From positions 1,275,745 to 1,339,744 of the forward strand of contig CAXIPT010000007.1 in NCBI GenBank assembly GCA_964030475.1: a DNA stretch of 64,000 nucleotides, given 5' to 3'. Every line of letters starts with the position of its first letter. Position 1 is the first letter of the stretch. Below are positions 11,901-24,690 of the stretch, piece by piece. Made by a program: the position numbers and the translations under genes. The notes beneath the pieces were generated by a model that did no database searches, had not been told where the DNA came from, and saw nothing but the letters and a program-made list of their open reading frames with translations. This stretch comes from Tethya wilhelma. Taxonomy: Eukaryota > Porifera > Demospongiae > Tethyida > Tethyidae.

Positions 11901-12622
11901 TAGAGGAGGTGTGCATGCATGCAATATATTGTGTATAGTTGTTTGTATGATGGCACATTCACTAGCTGGTTTAAAATTTATCCATGGGCTGTTTTGATAG
12001 TACAGCTTGGTGAACAGCAGTTGTTGTTAGTATAGGACAAATACGGTTGTGTGTACGAAGTATGTACAGGTGTTTGTGCATAAACATTCAAATAGTTGAT
12101 ACCACATAGGGAATATTATAAACAATGTGTACTATTCTAATGACTGCTGTCTAGATCTGATGCTCTGCATGGCTACCCATAGGCACCTGAGTGGCTCTGA
12201 CTTTTGCCAGTTCACTAGACATTTGCCTGAGCAGGCATTGCATGCAGGATTCTGGGATTGAGATACTTGAGACTCTTGAATTTTGACACTGACATTATGC
12301 CGATAAATTATTGTTCTCTTCTCTTCTCTCTGCACATTTGGCTGAGAAGGCATTGGGAGGGTTCTGGGATTGCATGAGATAAGATTGTTGGAAATTTTCA
12401 TGTATTGAAAACTGACATTATTACTATAAATTTATATTGCTCTCCTCTCTCCTTCTTAGTGATCTTGGTACGACTAGCATGGGTCCACCCTCAGCGTCTC
12501 TGCTGCGTGATTGGCTGGACGTGAGACAGCTGGATCCCGATGACATGGTTGCCATGGAGAAGGAGCTAGAGACTGGTGCACCCGATATGTTTATATCAAT
12601 GCATGCCTTTTCAGAATTATGA
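8926..12622 (+). CDS. MAPK7: ERK5 / MAPK7-type MAP kinase with long C-terminal tail
   Basis: Exon 1 (8926-10156) encodes the whole kinase domain: GTGAYG loop, VAIKKI, HRDLKPSN, IGDFGMARGL and the TEY activation motif in FMTEYVATRWYRAPE. GMARGL, ELMLSL and YHDPKDEP are ERK5-specific. Exon 2 (10413-11673) starts with a basic run and has NDKDMLERWKRI, matching human ERK5 (LLERWTRM); it ends with GSGAGYGVG, also in human. Exon 3 (12460-12622) encodes ASLLRDWLDV and a Pro/Met-rich end, matching the human C-terminal motif. ERK5 is activated by MEK5 and its tail has transactivation activity. In exon 2 the reading frame breaks: a stop at 10694-10696, then coding-looking sequence in other frames to about 11470, with Pro/Gln-rich content and C and G homopolymers. 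Either the assembly has indels or the tail is damaged. Confidence 0.9.
12215..12400. repeat. Imperfect direct repeat in the last MAPK7 intron
   Basis: Two segments (about 12217-12290 and 12330-12400) share CATTTGxCTGAGxAGGCATTG and GGxTTCTGGGATTG. A related motif, CAATGCCTGCTCAGGCA in reverse, recurs near 37695-37715, so it looks like a dispersed repeat. Confidence 0.4.
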
Positions 12623-12947
12623 TGATTTTTAGCATTCTAGACCATCGCAGAAGAACTGTTATTAGTACCAAGTTTTATTGTGAATGTGATTATATTAAGA
12701 ATTATTACCACTGTATGTATACATGTTTGTTTTTGTATAGAGTAAAATTATAAATGTATAATAGTTTTATTTTCTGCCTATGCATATATAAATTATACCT
12801 AAAAATCAAAAATCACTTCAGTTTTTAGTTATATAATGTTATAATTATTGCCTATATAACTAATCAAGTTATACTAAACTAAACATAGGTCAGTGGCTAA
12901 AGTTAAGTTTATTATACACTCATTTGGCATGGAGTTATCACATGTAG

Positions 12948-15900
12948 TCAGCGGTATTTAATTAGGTAGGCAGGATAGGCCTTATCGTTGTCGTAGGTCA
13001 TGAAGACCTGTGATCCTCCAGTATTGCCTGTCACAGTATCGTACCGCATCTGTGAGAATTGAACCTTCCCAGAACTTGAAGCACCTGTACTCTTAAAAGG
13101 TGGCATACGTAGAGAGCTGTTTGAAGAACAGTTGTGGCTCTCTCCAGTAAGGACCTTGACAAGAAACATTTCCTTGTGTCCATCTCCAGTAGGATGAGCA
13201 TAGCTATTGGAGTAGCTGGCATTCACGGCAAAGTAGTTGGCTTGTCCCCACATGCCAGAATTACTGTAACGCATGTCAAAGCCATCCTCTCCTTCGTAGA
13301 TGAGCCTTGGGTCATTCCCTCGAGTACCATGAAAGAGCTCCATCTCATTGACTTTTCCATCATTCTTCAGATTCAATCGTCTCTTCTGGGTTGCGTATTT
13401 ATCCCACAGCCATGTGTTCTGGATACGAGATATCTGAGCTATTTGTGAGCCAGACATGGTCGCTTTGAATTTCTGTTCAACATGTGTCCATTCAGTTGAG
13501 CCTTGGGAAATGGGGAAAAGCTGTGTTGTTGAGGTCTGCTGCTGCCATTCTGGTGGAGGTGCACTCTCGAGCTCTTTTGAATCAGCTGCTGTGAGCTGGT
13601 AGTCAATAATGGCACTCTGGATACTACCAGTGGCACTGTGCACACTTGATGACAATCCTTCAAGGTGAAACAACTCTTTAGTTTTGTCTTTAGTGAAGCT
13701 CCAACTGATGCCATGTTTCTTTGCAATCTGAGTGAGCTTCTGCTTGTATGTATCTGAGAGCGAGGGAGGAATGGGGATGTCCTTTACTTTATACAAACTC
13801 TTGACTTTGTCTTCAAGCTCTTTCATAGCTTGTGGAAGAGCATCTTGAGGTCCTTGAAGAATGACGTCCACCTCCTTCCGTGGATTGGCTTCTTCCTCCT
13901 CAAAGACAATAAGGTCTGCAGTGGCTTTCTCCTGCTCCAGTGGATTTACAGTCTGGTCGATCAACTGACGAACAATCTTACGCTTGTATCCTGTACTGCT
14001 GTTTATCTGGCACATGCTTGTGAAATCAAATGTGTATGTTTTTCCTTGAATGACCAAAGGTTGAGACACCTTGCTGGTGTACATGTACTCGATAGCTTGT
14101 GATTCACTCTGAGCGTATGGTTCCATCACTCCCCTATCTCCTTTCCACTGCCACTGAACAGAACTGGGAGCACTCATACCTCCATCCTCACGTTTGATCC
14201 TCCTTTGAGTGCTAGTGGAGAGATTTGTCTGGGTCATTGTTGAAAAACAGATCCGATAGGATTGACCATTTACGTTAAGAGTAACTGAGCCAGTAGGATT
14301 TCTTGAATATTCCTGAGTGAGTCTTTTTGACTCTTCACTCTTGTATGGTGTGAAAGAGCCTTGGTCATTAGTCCAAGACCAGGTATAAGGGGAAGAAGAA
14401 GCTGTAGGCTTTGAGGCTTTTGACTTGGCAGCAGGTTTTTTCACATTTTGTGCACTGAAAAAGTCGGCATCAAAGAGAGAAACAAATGAGTCTACAGCAC
14501 TAGATGTGAACAGCACAAAACGTACGGTATGAATGCTAGATTCTGGATTGCCTTGGCAAAAATCACGGACAGCTTTCATCGAAGCTTTGGCACACACGTC
14601 TTCAGGGACACCAAAGACACCAGTGCTGATAGCAGGAAAGGCAATGCTGCCAAGTTCCTCTTTGCTGGCAGCTTGAAGGGAGTTGTAGACGGTAAAATAG
14701 AGGGTTTGCTCTTCCATTTTCGTCCCACCACTCCAGCGAGGACCGACGGCATGAATCACCCTCTTGCAAGGAAGCTTCCCGGCTCCTAGACAAACAGCTT
14801 CACCAGTTTTGAGCTTTTTCTGTGGCAATCTCTGGATATATTGGTTGCTTTCGACTTGAATAGCAGAGCCGCCTGAATCTGAAATGGCTTTCGCTAGTCC
14901 ACCAATGTGTTTCAGGTCTTCATTTGCAGCATTGACTATTGCATCAACACTTTCAAATACTAGGTTTCCTTTGCAAATTTCAAACGATACACTGCGAGCG
15001 GTCGTACTAGGTTGAATAATAGCACTGCGAATTGCATTACTCTGTTTACCCACTTTTGGGTAGGAGCACATAACACAATGATCCTCCTGCAACTTCATTT
15101 CTAACTTGCTAAACTCTCGGGTTGTGAGAAGGGACTCTCTTACCTTGATAGGAGGCAGCTGGCTAATACTCTGTTCAATGGGCAGTAAAACTTGTGTACG
15201 GATGAGAGGAGCCACTACACCAATAGCACTCTGGTTGCCAGAGAGTCGCAGGCCGAAGCGAGGCCTCCTTAGAGGATGAACTGAGACTTGATGCGGTTTA
15301 GTTAGAGAGTTGGCTTTGCTCAGATACTTAACAGAAAATCTCTTTGAGGACAATACTAGACCAACGATTGGGTTATTACTGGCTATTTCCTCGTGGACAT
15401 TAGTATTGGCACCAATGAAGTCTTCGATTCCTTCGACTGCAGAGTCAAGATCGACAGTTGCATCAGCTGGAGAGGTGACAGTCACTTTGGTCAAAGCTGG
15501 TTTCTCCACTTCCACTTGTACAGGTAGCTGCTGCAAAAATTCTAGCTTCTTCTGTCGTAGAGCATTCAGGATGGTGTTTCCACTCTCCCTGGTCACTTCT
15601 AGAATTCTCTCCGCAGTTTCCGTTTGACAAATGGCCTCCTTAACTTCTTGGATCTCACTAGTATCTGAGCCACACACTTCAAAATGAACCATGGTATCAG
15701 CAAAGCGATCCTCTCCAAAACTTGCTGCAACTGATGAGCCAGATGATGGTTGTGGGCTCTTGCTGAAGTCAACTAAGAGGTCGTATTGTGCTTCTTGCTT
15801 CTTCTTCTCTTGTTTCCACCATTTTATCCACATTCCATAAAGCTTTCCTTCACAAGTGATGTCAAAATCTTCCACTTCCAGACAATCGATCATACTTGAA

Positions 15901-18900
15901 ATACTCTCCTCCACAGCTTCCACTTGTCTTATCGTACCTTTTACAAAAACCTTTGGAGAATCACTCTCTCCTCGCTTGTTGGACCAAAGCTCCAACTTTT
16001 CACATTCATTCTTCATTTTGTCGATATCCTCACCTCTTTTCCTCTTCAAGTACTTCATCTGGTGGGTATTGACTGGGATGTGCTTCACCACTGTCAGCGT
16101 GGAAGTCACCCTGTTGTCAATATCTTCCCAACACTGTTCAATCTCATTCGGAATGAGACCATGAATGACGACAGATCTTTCTTGCTCATTGATTCGAACA
16201 TAATACTTGGTTTCAAGGTCGGATTTTATTTTCTTCACGATATCTGCAGCTCCACGGCGACGAAACTGGAACTTCTTTGAAGTGGGATTGACAGCTTCCA
16301 TTGCTCTTTGTACTTGATCGAATGCTATTCTGTCATTGCTGTATACCAGAAAACTGAACTTGCGGACAGATTGAGTTTCTTGCTTCTGTTTCGAACCACG
16401 TCCTTTACCTGTGGATTCCTCCATAGACTGCCACTGAAAATCAAACTTTTCCTTGAGAGGGTGCAAAATTGATGACTTGATTTGAGAGGAAAATTTAAAA
16501 TGACAATCATACGAGAACATTTGACAGTGGACCTCAGCAAGCGTAGTTTGAACTATCTCTTGAGCATTCTGTATAGCTTCTGGGCTACCAGACAAAAAGA
16601 ATTCATCACCCTTTGTAACTAATTTAGCAGGTGAAATTTGAAGCTTGTCTTCTTGCTTGCTACTAAGAAGATGTTTGATATAAGCTGCTTGTCCTGTTGA
16701 CAATTCTACAGGAGTTTCTGTGACAGACAGCTGCTTAGATGAACCAAAGAGCTTCTTTTGTACAGTATTTACATCACTTTGGACAAAACCATACACCAAC
16801 ACCTTTTCAATGTTGTTTGGATCAGTTTTTATAAAAACTGAATGTTCTTCTTCTAGTGTTTTGAAGTGGATTCGTGAGTGTCCGGCAAGCTGCTCGACAA
16901 CAGCTGCAGAAGGAGTCTTCACATATTTGCTCAGTGGCCCTTTGGCAAGGATAGCAAAGGCTCTGTCTAGTTCTTGCTGCGAAAAAGAGCACACAGCCAA
17001 CTGCATAGTTGTTGGCTGAGAGATCAGATGTACAGAGATTCCTTCACTTTGAAATCGTTTCTTGACTGACAGAAGAAGTTGAGGAGAAGGAAAAAGATTG
17101 GCAGCATCAATTGGTTTAGACAACCACTGACAGGCAATGGTCTCAAGCTCTCTCCTGGCTGCTCCAATATTAGTAGGAGGTCCTTCAAACCTGATCGTAT
17201 TTGAATCAATAATATAGCCACTCACTGTGACACCGTGCCTTTGGGAAATTTCAAGTGGTAGGTTTGGGTACAAGTATACCAGCGTTTCCATCTTCATCCT
17301 ACATAAAAGTGTGTACGGGTAGCATGTGAGTGTTACAGTACAGATATGTATGTATACAAACATCCATGCATGCATATTGACATTTGAGCAAGTATAATAG
17401 CTTCATAACACTGACCTGTCAGGTATGTGCAGTTCCTTGTTGAGATGGCTTTCAAAGTGAGCATAAGCACTCACAACTGCTGCCTTCACTCCTGTGAATT
17501 TGATGGATGTACTCTCGATTTGAAGTTCGATCTCTACGTTGGGATTGCTGACAAATGGAGACTTGAGTTCTTGAAACTTGTTCCCACTGTGCTGGTCAAC
17601 TGACGTCAGGCGATTCCACTGATCAGGTAACAGCTTGAGCACCCTTGAGTGTGGTTTACCTTTGGAGGGAGATTGTTTTTCAGGGAGACTAGCAGAGTCC
17701 TTGCAAGGCATGTCATCAGGGGGTGGAGATGTGGGAGTCTTTTGGCCTTTCTGCTGCTGTTGTGAAACATTGATCTTCCAACCACAGAGCACGGTACCGT
17801 GTAACATCTTCACAGCATTCTCTGCACCATCGGGATGCTTGTAGTTGATGTGGGTGTAGCGAGACTTTGTCCCTTTGATCGTTATCTTGCCAGTCACCTC
17901 TCCTGTACGACCAAAGTGTTGATACAACATCTCTTCAGTGACAGTCGGATGAAGGTGAGTCACCTTGACCGAACACGTTCCTTGAGCTGCCACACTACCT
18001 TGTGTAGCAGCAGGCGGCAGGGGTTGTTGGACTGCTGAATAAGGAGGGGGTGGATCATGAGGGGGCTGTACAAATGGCTGACCAGGGGGTAATGGGCGGT
18101 GTATTGGTCCTGGGGGGCCACTGTAGGGGTGGGGTAGAGGGGGTGGAACCGATTGCCCCCTTACTTGACTAGGAGGCATCATGTGGGGAGGATGGTTCAG
18201 TGGATTTATGGGATGTGATGGACCAGGTGGGGCTCTACCTATTGGGAAGGCACCTTGTGGATGCATCGGACCTGGACCAACTGAAAGAGGGCGGGCATTG
18301 TGACGTTCAAACCTTTCTTGTTGGGTAGGGAAGGAAACTGCCGCAATGTGTGTACTTGGGCCATGGGATGTGAAAGCCTGGATGATACTACCAAGGATAG
18401 ATTTCCCGTTAAGTACTTTGGCTGCTTTGGTTGCATCTGATGCATTTATACACTGTATGAGAATCTCATTCGTGCTTCTATTTGGCATAAAGGAAGTAAT
18501 AGGCGTGCCTATCATTGATTTGATTTCAGTTTCACTGATAATTTCAGGATCAACATTCTTGATCGTGACCCATACCAGCCCAGCTTGACTATGTGGTTCT
18601 TGCACCACACCCACAGGACTAGGAGGTACACCAACTTCAAGGAGACCAAAAGAAGGGCGTTTTCCTTCAATAGTGGGAGGATCTGACCTTGGTTGACCTT
18701 TAGTAAAGGGATATTCTTTGGCGAAGGTTACATTGATTCTATGCTTACCATTTAGCAAGGATCCATTGAGGTGCTGTACTGCGTGTTCTGCTGCACCACG
18801 TGTGGAAAACTTGACAAAACCAAAGCCTTTCGAGTTACCAGTTTGTTTGTCTTTCACGACATACGCATCAGTAATTTTACCTTTGTAATCTTTAAAATGC

Positions 18901-20923
18901 TCTCGCAATTGATCGTCGCTCACGTAAGGCGGAAATTTTGCAATGTGTACTTTCATTGGCTGCTGGTCTGATGCTACAGCAGGCACCGGTTGCTCTAGCA
19001 ATGGCTTCTGACTAGATTTCTTTCGTCTTTGACGTTTCTTCTTTTCTTTCTCTTCCCTCTTCTGTTTTGGTTGATACGGTCGAACAATAAGCTTATGTTT
19101 TCCAAACAAAAGGGAACCATTCAATTTCATAATCGCTTCATCTGCAAGCTCTGCAGGGGATAACGATACAACAGAGTATCCTTTCGGTTTTCGCGTTGCT
19201 TTGTCGAAAAATGTATGAATGTTTTTCACGTTATCCCCAAAACCATTCTTTTCAAAATGTTCCCTCAACTGATCCTTCTTGACAAAGGGAGGGTGTTGCA
19301 CGTATAGCTTGGCTGGTGGTCCACCGTCATGACCAGTAGAGCTAGCTACACTTAGCATGCTACAAACTGACTCAGTATCTGAAGCTTCATCATCATCACT
19401 GTCTTCTTCACTTTCCTAATGAAGAAAAAAAGCTTTAGTCTAGCGAGCCTATAGACCTTCCTCCTCCTACACATATATGTGTAGAGAAGAGGAGGGTCCA
19501 TGCTAGCTTGTACTACATACATTACTATTTAAGTCTTCCACTCATAATGTCACAGAAGACATACAGAGACAATCTAAGAGTGCTTTAAGAAGACCAACAA
19601 GTCATGTATATATGGGTGGAATGTGCTCTTGATTAGTGATGGCAGCATAATTATTAGCACATGTATCTCCCAGGATAAAAATATTCACTACTATAGAACG
19701 CTAACCACTATGCTTTTACAAACAAGCCACTTATCCGACCACTTATAGTATTAGTTCTCACTATATAGTCAGGTTCCACCCCTGATACAAGTTCCACATC
19801 TATCTTGACAATAAGTACCTTTACATTGCATTTATGGTGACAATCATTATCAGCATGCCAACATACAGGGAAAGTACTACCATGTTTTCCTAGATTTGTT
19901 TATCTACCCATACATCAATAATTATGTAAAGCACAAATAATCAGAAAACATAATACGCTGCCATTTCATTAAAACTATCTTACCTCAAATGTCTCTGCTG
20001 TCATGTCTTCACCTGCACCACAAGAGATTACTATTATTGAGTTGAATGTACGCATGTGACTGGACATATTATGTTGTCATACAAGAGTCCATTTACTTTA
20101 CCTGCTATTGATGCGGTCGCCACAGTGATAACATTATTGAAGCCACCACAGTTGTCAGACATAGTAGGCTATGTAGAAAGGAACAGATATAACATATCAT
20201 CATGTAATTTTTCCAACTGATGTGAGGAGGAAAGATGATAACAATGAAGAGAAGGTATACAGTACACAGCTTTCACTTGCCATGAACTCCTACATCATGC
20301 TACTATGACGAAGACAATTTGACCGACTACTGCTTTTGGCAGCTGTCCATCTATACCAATATACATACATATATACTTAGCCTAAATTCCTGACGGTCCC
20401 TTAAAATTAATATATACTACCATAATATAGGGTATACTGAAATGTGACGTAGCTAAAGTTAAATAGCTATACAGACACACCCTAGTTTAACTCAATGATA
20501 TGTGTCATCCTGATACTCATAGAATACCTTATCTTGGTCGTGAGTCCACTGTCCATCCACTACAAACTTGTACTCATACGTACCACTTGGAAGCTGGACA
20601 GCCTTCTGAAATGGACCTGTTGGACTGAGATTTGAGTGAGGGTAAGGACAATTGCCATGAATTCAGTGTACGATTATCACAAAGACTCTGCAACTTTTAT
20701 CTTAGTATTTTGTCCATCACTACTAGCATGCAACTATCAAAACAAGCTAAATATGATCAGTACAGTGTGTGCCAATGTCTATCTAGAGTGTGCATATATT
20801 CATATCTAGCTATATACGTATATACCTCTTCCTCATAGACATCTGTTTCCAATTATTGAAGCTGCCACACAGACACACATTCTCACCACCTCCACTCCAG
20901 TGAAATAAGATGCTCATTGCCAT
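12948..20923 (-). CDS. Giant PARP: CBM48 + RRMs + KH-like region + macrodomain + two WWE + ART domain
   Basis: Six exons join in phase: 20923-20826, 20624-20528, 20168-20102, 20012-19984, 19415-17416 and 17298-12948, giving 2213 residues. Residues 1-90 are an AMPK-beta-like CBM48: CGSFNNWK, YEYKFVVDGQWTHD and NNVITV align with AMPK beta (SGSFNNWS, YKFFVDGQWTHD, NNIIQV). Then come an acidic linker (90-125), RRM1 (about 132-210), RRM2 (250-330, GFGFVKF), a degenerate RRM (374-442), a Pro-rich stretch, RRM4 (578-650), a long region resembling the KH-like repeats of PARP14, a macrodomain (about 1533-1705, VNAANEDL, GGLA, AISTGVFG), WWE domains (about 1730-1798, 1808-1873) and the ART domain (2030-2213). 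ART His (ELFHGTRG) and Tyr (ANYFAVNASYS) are present; the third triad residue is not Glu, so mono-ADP-ribosylation is expected. Human PARP14/PARP10 lack CBM48. Confidence 0.88.
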
Positions 20924-21183
20924 GGTGAGGTCTAGCCACAGATGTCCACAAAAATCAAGGCTCTGTGAGGTTTCTGAGGAGATTTCAGCTGAGAAAAGGG
21001 GCAAGGTCGATTCTGGGCATTCGCATGCTCACGTGATTCATGACGGGTGCGCATGCGCCATATGTATTAGCTATGTACGTGTACACGATGCATTTTTGAC
21101 GGTATAAAGCGGTGAGTGCTCACTGTTGGCTTACATTCAGTGTATTCAATTTCTTGACTGAGATCGACTGTGTATAGTCAACA
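20924..21183. promoter_or_regulatory. Bidirectional promoter, giant PARP / secreted protein
   Basis: 260 bp lie between divergent ATGs. A consensus TATAAA at 21103-21108 sits about 80 bp before the plus-strand ATG. The PARP side shows no TATA box. Confidence 0.65.
21103..21108 (+). promoter_or_regulatory. TATA box
   Basis: GGTATAAAGC; it predicts transcription start near 21133 and a 5' UTR of about 50 bases for the single-exon gene at 21184. Confidence 0.65.
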
Positions 21184-21876
21184 ATGAAGACTTCAATTTT
21201 CCTTTGTATGGTTCTGGGCATCGGCCTTGCATTTGCAGGCCCAGTCGCCAACCCCTGCCACAGTATTCTGACAGGAGAAGGCTTTTCAAGCAACTTCAAC
21301 GAGACCATTGCCCATGCAGTGCATTCGATGACCGTACAGGGTCTGCAGATGTTCAACCCAAAAGCAACCGTCAAAAACAACATCCCAACAGTCAATATGG
21401 ACAGGAGCTCCCCACAGAAAGTGGTCCCGTATGCTCCAGAGGATCCACTCGGCAGTGACTTTGCAACACCAACCATGAACACTTTTGACAAAATCCTCAC
21501 CAACTTTGGCAAAGACAACGACGGTCTTGGTCCCTACTGGTCGCCTCTCGAGCGAGTTGCACACAAATTCCACATGTGGGACGTCTGGACAAAAGTGCAC
21601 CAGATCTACACCGAGAAAGTAGTCACAAATCCACCAACTGAAGAGGTATGCAAATGCCTCACTGATACGCAGACAAATGGGATTTACCAGGCCGTGAAAT
21701 GGGTTTCCGATCACTACGACAGTGGCACTCCGATCACACTCCTCAACCGACCCATTCCTAAGCTGACTGACGCAGACTCGTGGGGCGTTTGGAAGGAACG
21801 TCTCCTTTGGTACTACAACCCACGAAACCTTGAGGATGCTGCCAACTACCTTTTCTGTGCAACCAGGGATTTCTAA
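21184..21876 (+). CDS. Secreted protein of unknown function, single exon, 230 residues
   Basis: The ATG is followed by a typical signal peptide (KTSIFLCMVLGIGLAFAG, cleavage near residue 19). The mature part is soluble, with few cysteines (about four) and many Trp/Tyr near the end (WGVWKERLLWYYNPR). There are no membrane segments, repeats or motifs I recognise. Base composition is more GC-rich and codon use cleaner than the flanks. The TATA box and lack of introns suggest a strongly or tissue-specifically expressed effector-type gene. Confidence 0.8.
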   Translation: MKTSIFLCMVLGIGLAFAGPVANPCHSILTGEGFSSNFNETIAHAVHSMTVQGLQMFNPKATVKNNIPTVNMDRSSPQKVVPYAPEDPLGSDFATPTMNTFDKILTNFGKDNDGLGPYWSPLERVAHKFHMWDVWTKVHQIYTEKVVTNPPTEEVCKCLTDTQTNGIYQAVKWVSDHYDSGTPITLLNRPIPKLTDADSWGVWKERLLWYYNPRNLEDAANYLFCATRDF

Positions 21877-22680
21877 CTGCTCGGTTGATAACATGAGTAC
21901 CAATATTTTTAGCTTGAACATAGACTGAATATTGTATTAATTTTTAACACTATAACCTCTACTGTAAAGTTGTTCTTTTGATTTCTTAAAGAAAAAATTA
22001 TTTGTGGTTGAATGTGCGGATGCTTTCACCATAATAAATTATAATTATAGCCTGCAATATGAAGCAAAATCAGAAATGGCTTAATAAAAATTATTAAATT
22101 TATGTGGCCCACGATGAGATAATCATGGTTGTTCGATGGTGGTGGTGGTGTAGACAGCTGTTACTACCATGAACACACAGAGACAATGCTTGTAGGAGTT
22201 CATTAGCCTCGCCATTTAGTGTATTCACAGCACATGTGATGCCAAAAAATGATAATCATAAACAAAATAAGCATTAAAATAAATATTCAATGACCTTATG
22301 CACATGCACCAACATCACGTGAAGTGCTATATAGACGTGTATGTAAGCTATATCTTGAGTAATCTATCTGTTTCTTTCAACACTAGGTCCTCTCTTGGGC
22401 AGGACTGGTTACAAAGGTGGTTGCTAAGCAAGCACACACACACACACCATAACATTCGCGTGGATATATTACACATAGGGGAATGCACTTGAAACTAAAT
22501 CACATAATAAGCGCAATATAGCCTTACTCTTCCTACAATTTATATCAAGATCACAGTCAATACCATTGCAATCATACTTTCAAATCAACTTTTAATCAGC
22601 AATTACAAACGTACCGAAGCAATTTAAAAAACATCCCTAAAATTTTACATCATACACCAATCTAACACAACCTTCATACA
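21877..22680. other. Intergenic, tail-to-tail
   Basis: It contains the 3' UTR of the secreted gene (AATAAA-like sequence near 22034) and AT-rich sequence. I see no gene. Confidence 0.5.
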
Positions 22681-24308
22681 CTAGTGTTTAGAGAGCCACC
22701 TGTTAGAGACAAGAGTCTGTAGAAAGTGTTTGATGAAATTCTGAGCATGGGCGGGATTCTCGCACTTCAGTATGAAGGAGAGCGTAGCACTCGCCATAAT
22801 CAGGTTAACCTCCATTAGAAACATATGCAGGGTGGATACCTACATAGAGTTGAAATGAAAATTGATTTTAGGAGCCTCTTCATTATATAGTACTATGCAT
22901 GTATACGATATAGTTATATACTGGCCACCCTGACCGATATACTGTAACTGCAAAATACTACTGTATAGCGGGATTTTTCATGGGGAGAAATTTTTGAGAA
23001 TTTCACGGCTTGGCAGCTTTCCACGAAAATTTTCTCCCACAAAATTTTGTAAGGTACGAGGTCGTCATGTAATGTTGAGACGTAATCCACGAAAAATTCC
23101 CCCGTGAATTTCTATTTAAGACGAAAACGCAAAAATTTTCCCCCACGAAATATTCTTGCTATACGGTATCAGCCCATTGTATGACTGTCTTATACACTGT
23201 TACCTAGGCTGACCAATGTTTTAAAACTACTTCATAAGTACAAGAATAGTATACCACTCAGGTTAGACTTTGCTATCTCCTAGGTAACAGTATACAAGGA
23301 AAGATACAGAAGCCCATATTGTGTGTAGCTATACATACTGAAACTGTAAACTAAGGTAACTGTTATATCCACATAATTATACTAAACGTGCATGTGTTGC
23401 TCACGTGTTGTGCGTAGAAGAATATCTTGATCGACGGCTGATCGGGAGGACTTGAAGCCATCGTCATGACGAACCGAGAGGCTAGTGCTCTCTCTAATTC
23501 CTTAATTGGAGGGACATACTCCAACCGTACAGAGTGTTCTAACCTACAGTTAAAATTTTGGGCAAAAACAAAAAAAGTTAGGATTACACAAAACTAGAAC
23601 AATGTCATGCAGTGCTAACACTTGTGAGTCAATGGGCCTGTTGGTAGGCATATGAAGCAATATACATACTGTATGATTACTATTTTGCACACGCAGCAAA
23701 AATGAATGGAATTCATAACCCCCTATGAGATGACATGCACTGGTATACAATAAACATTGGGGGGTTCTTCCCAGGTAAGCATTAACAACAGAAATGTGTT
23801 TGGCTCTGCAAAACATCAACCAAACAAGCAAATACAGCTCAAATCTAGTGCCAGCTAAGCCATGAAATAATTATGGGAATGCAAGTAAACAGTTGCTGGA
23901 AATCCACGTGGCTACAGAATATTCTAGAATATTCTAGCATTATATTATGTAATTGCATCAGAAACTGATTTTTGCTCGAGAGACTTCCTTGAACCACACC
24001 CTACTTCCCAAGAGGCTCTAGCTTCCATCCCAATGGTTACTTGTAGCACACAACAATAAATAGACTATACAAGTATTACATCATTGCTATGATACTATAA
24101 ATAGTATAAATACAAGTACAGGAGAGGGAACAAAAAATCTCACGTCGTTGTCATGGTGATCCAACGTTTTTCAAAGTCTCCAGCAGACATAGTGGGTGAG
24201 GGGTTGAGTAGAATAGAAGGGGGTGTGTTAGCAATGGGTGCATCGGGGATCACCAGCTGGGGAGGATATGAATAATTCATGATTTCATAATGTTGCCATA
24301 ATAAGGTA

Positions 24309-24379
<71 letters not shown>

Positions 24380-24632
24380 AAGTCGCCCATTTCCATTTCA
24401 TCTCTTCTCGGGATATTTGGAGAAGGTTGAGAAGTCTCCACTGACAGCCCAGGAGATCCAACTGCCACATCTGATATAATGTCAAAGTTGGCCTCAGCTC
24501 CCTCCATAGCTGTTGTTGCATCTCCGAGCACATAGGGACACTCTTGAGTGATGAACTCTAATGAGGGCTCTCCATACATGACAGAGAGGGTGTTGAACTC
24601 TGGGAAGAGAGACAGCTAAAGGGGGGGGGGGA

Positions 24633-24690
<58 letters not shown>

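Noticed and set aside
20810..21004. Longer PARP N-terminus reaching 21004
   Set aside because: That frame has no ATG before 20923 and would overlap the promoter of the divergent gene.
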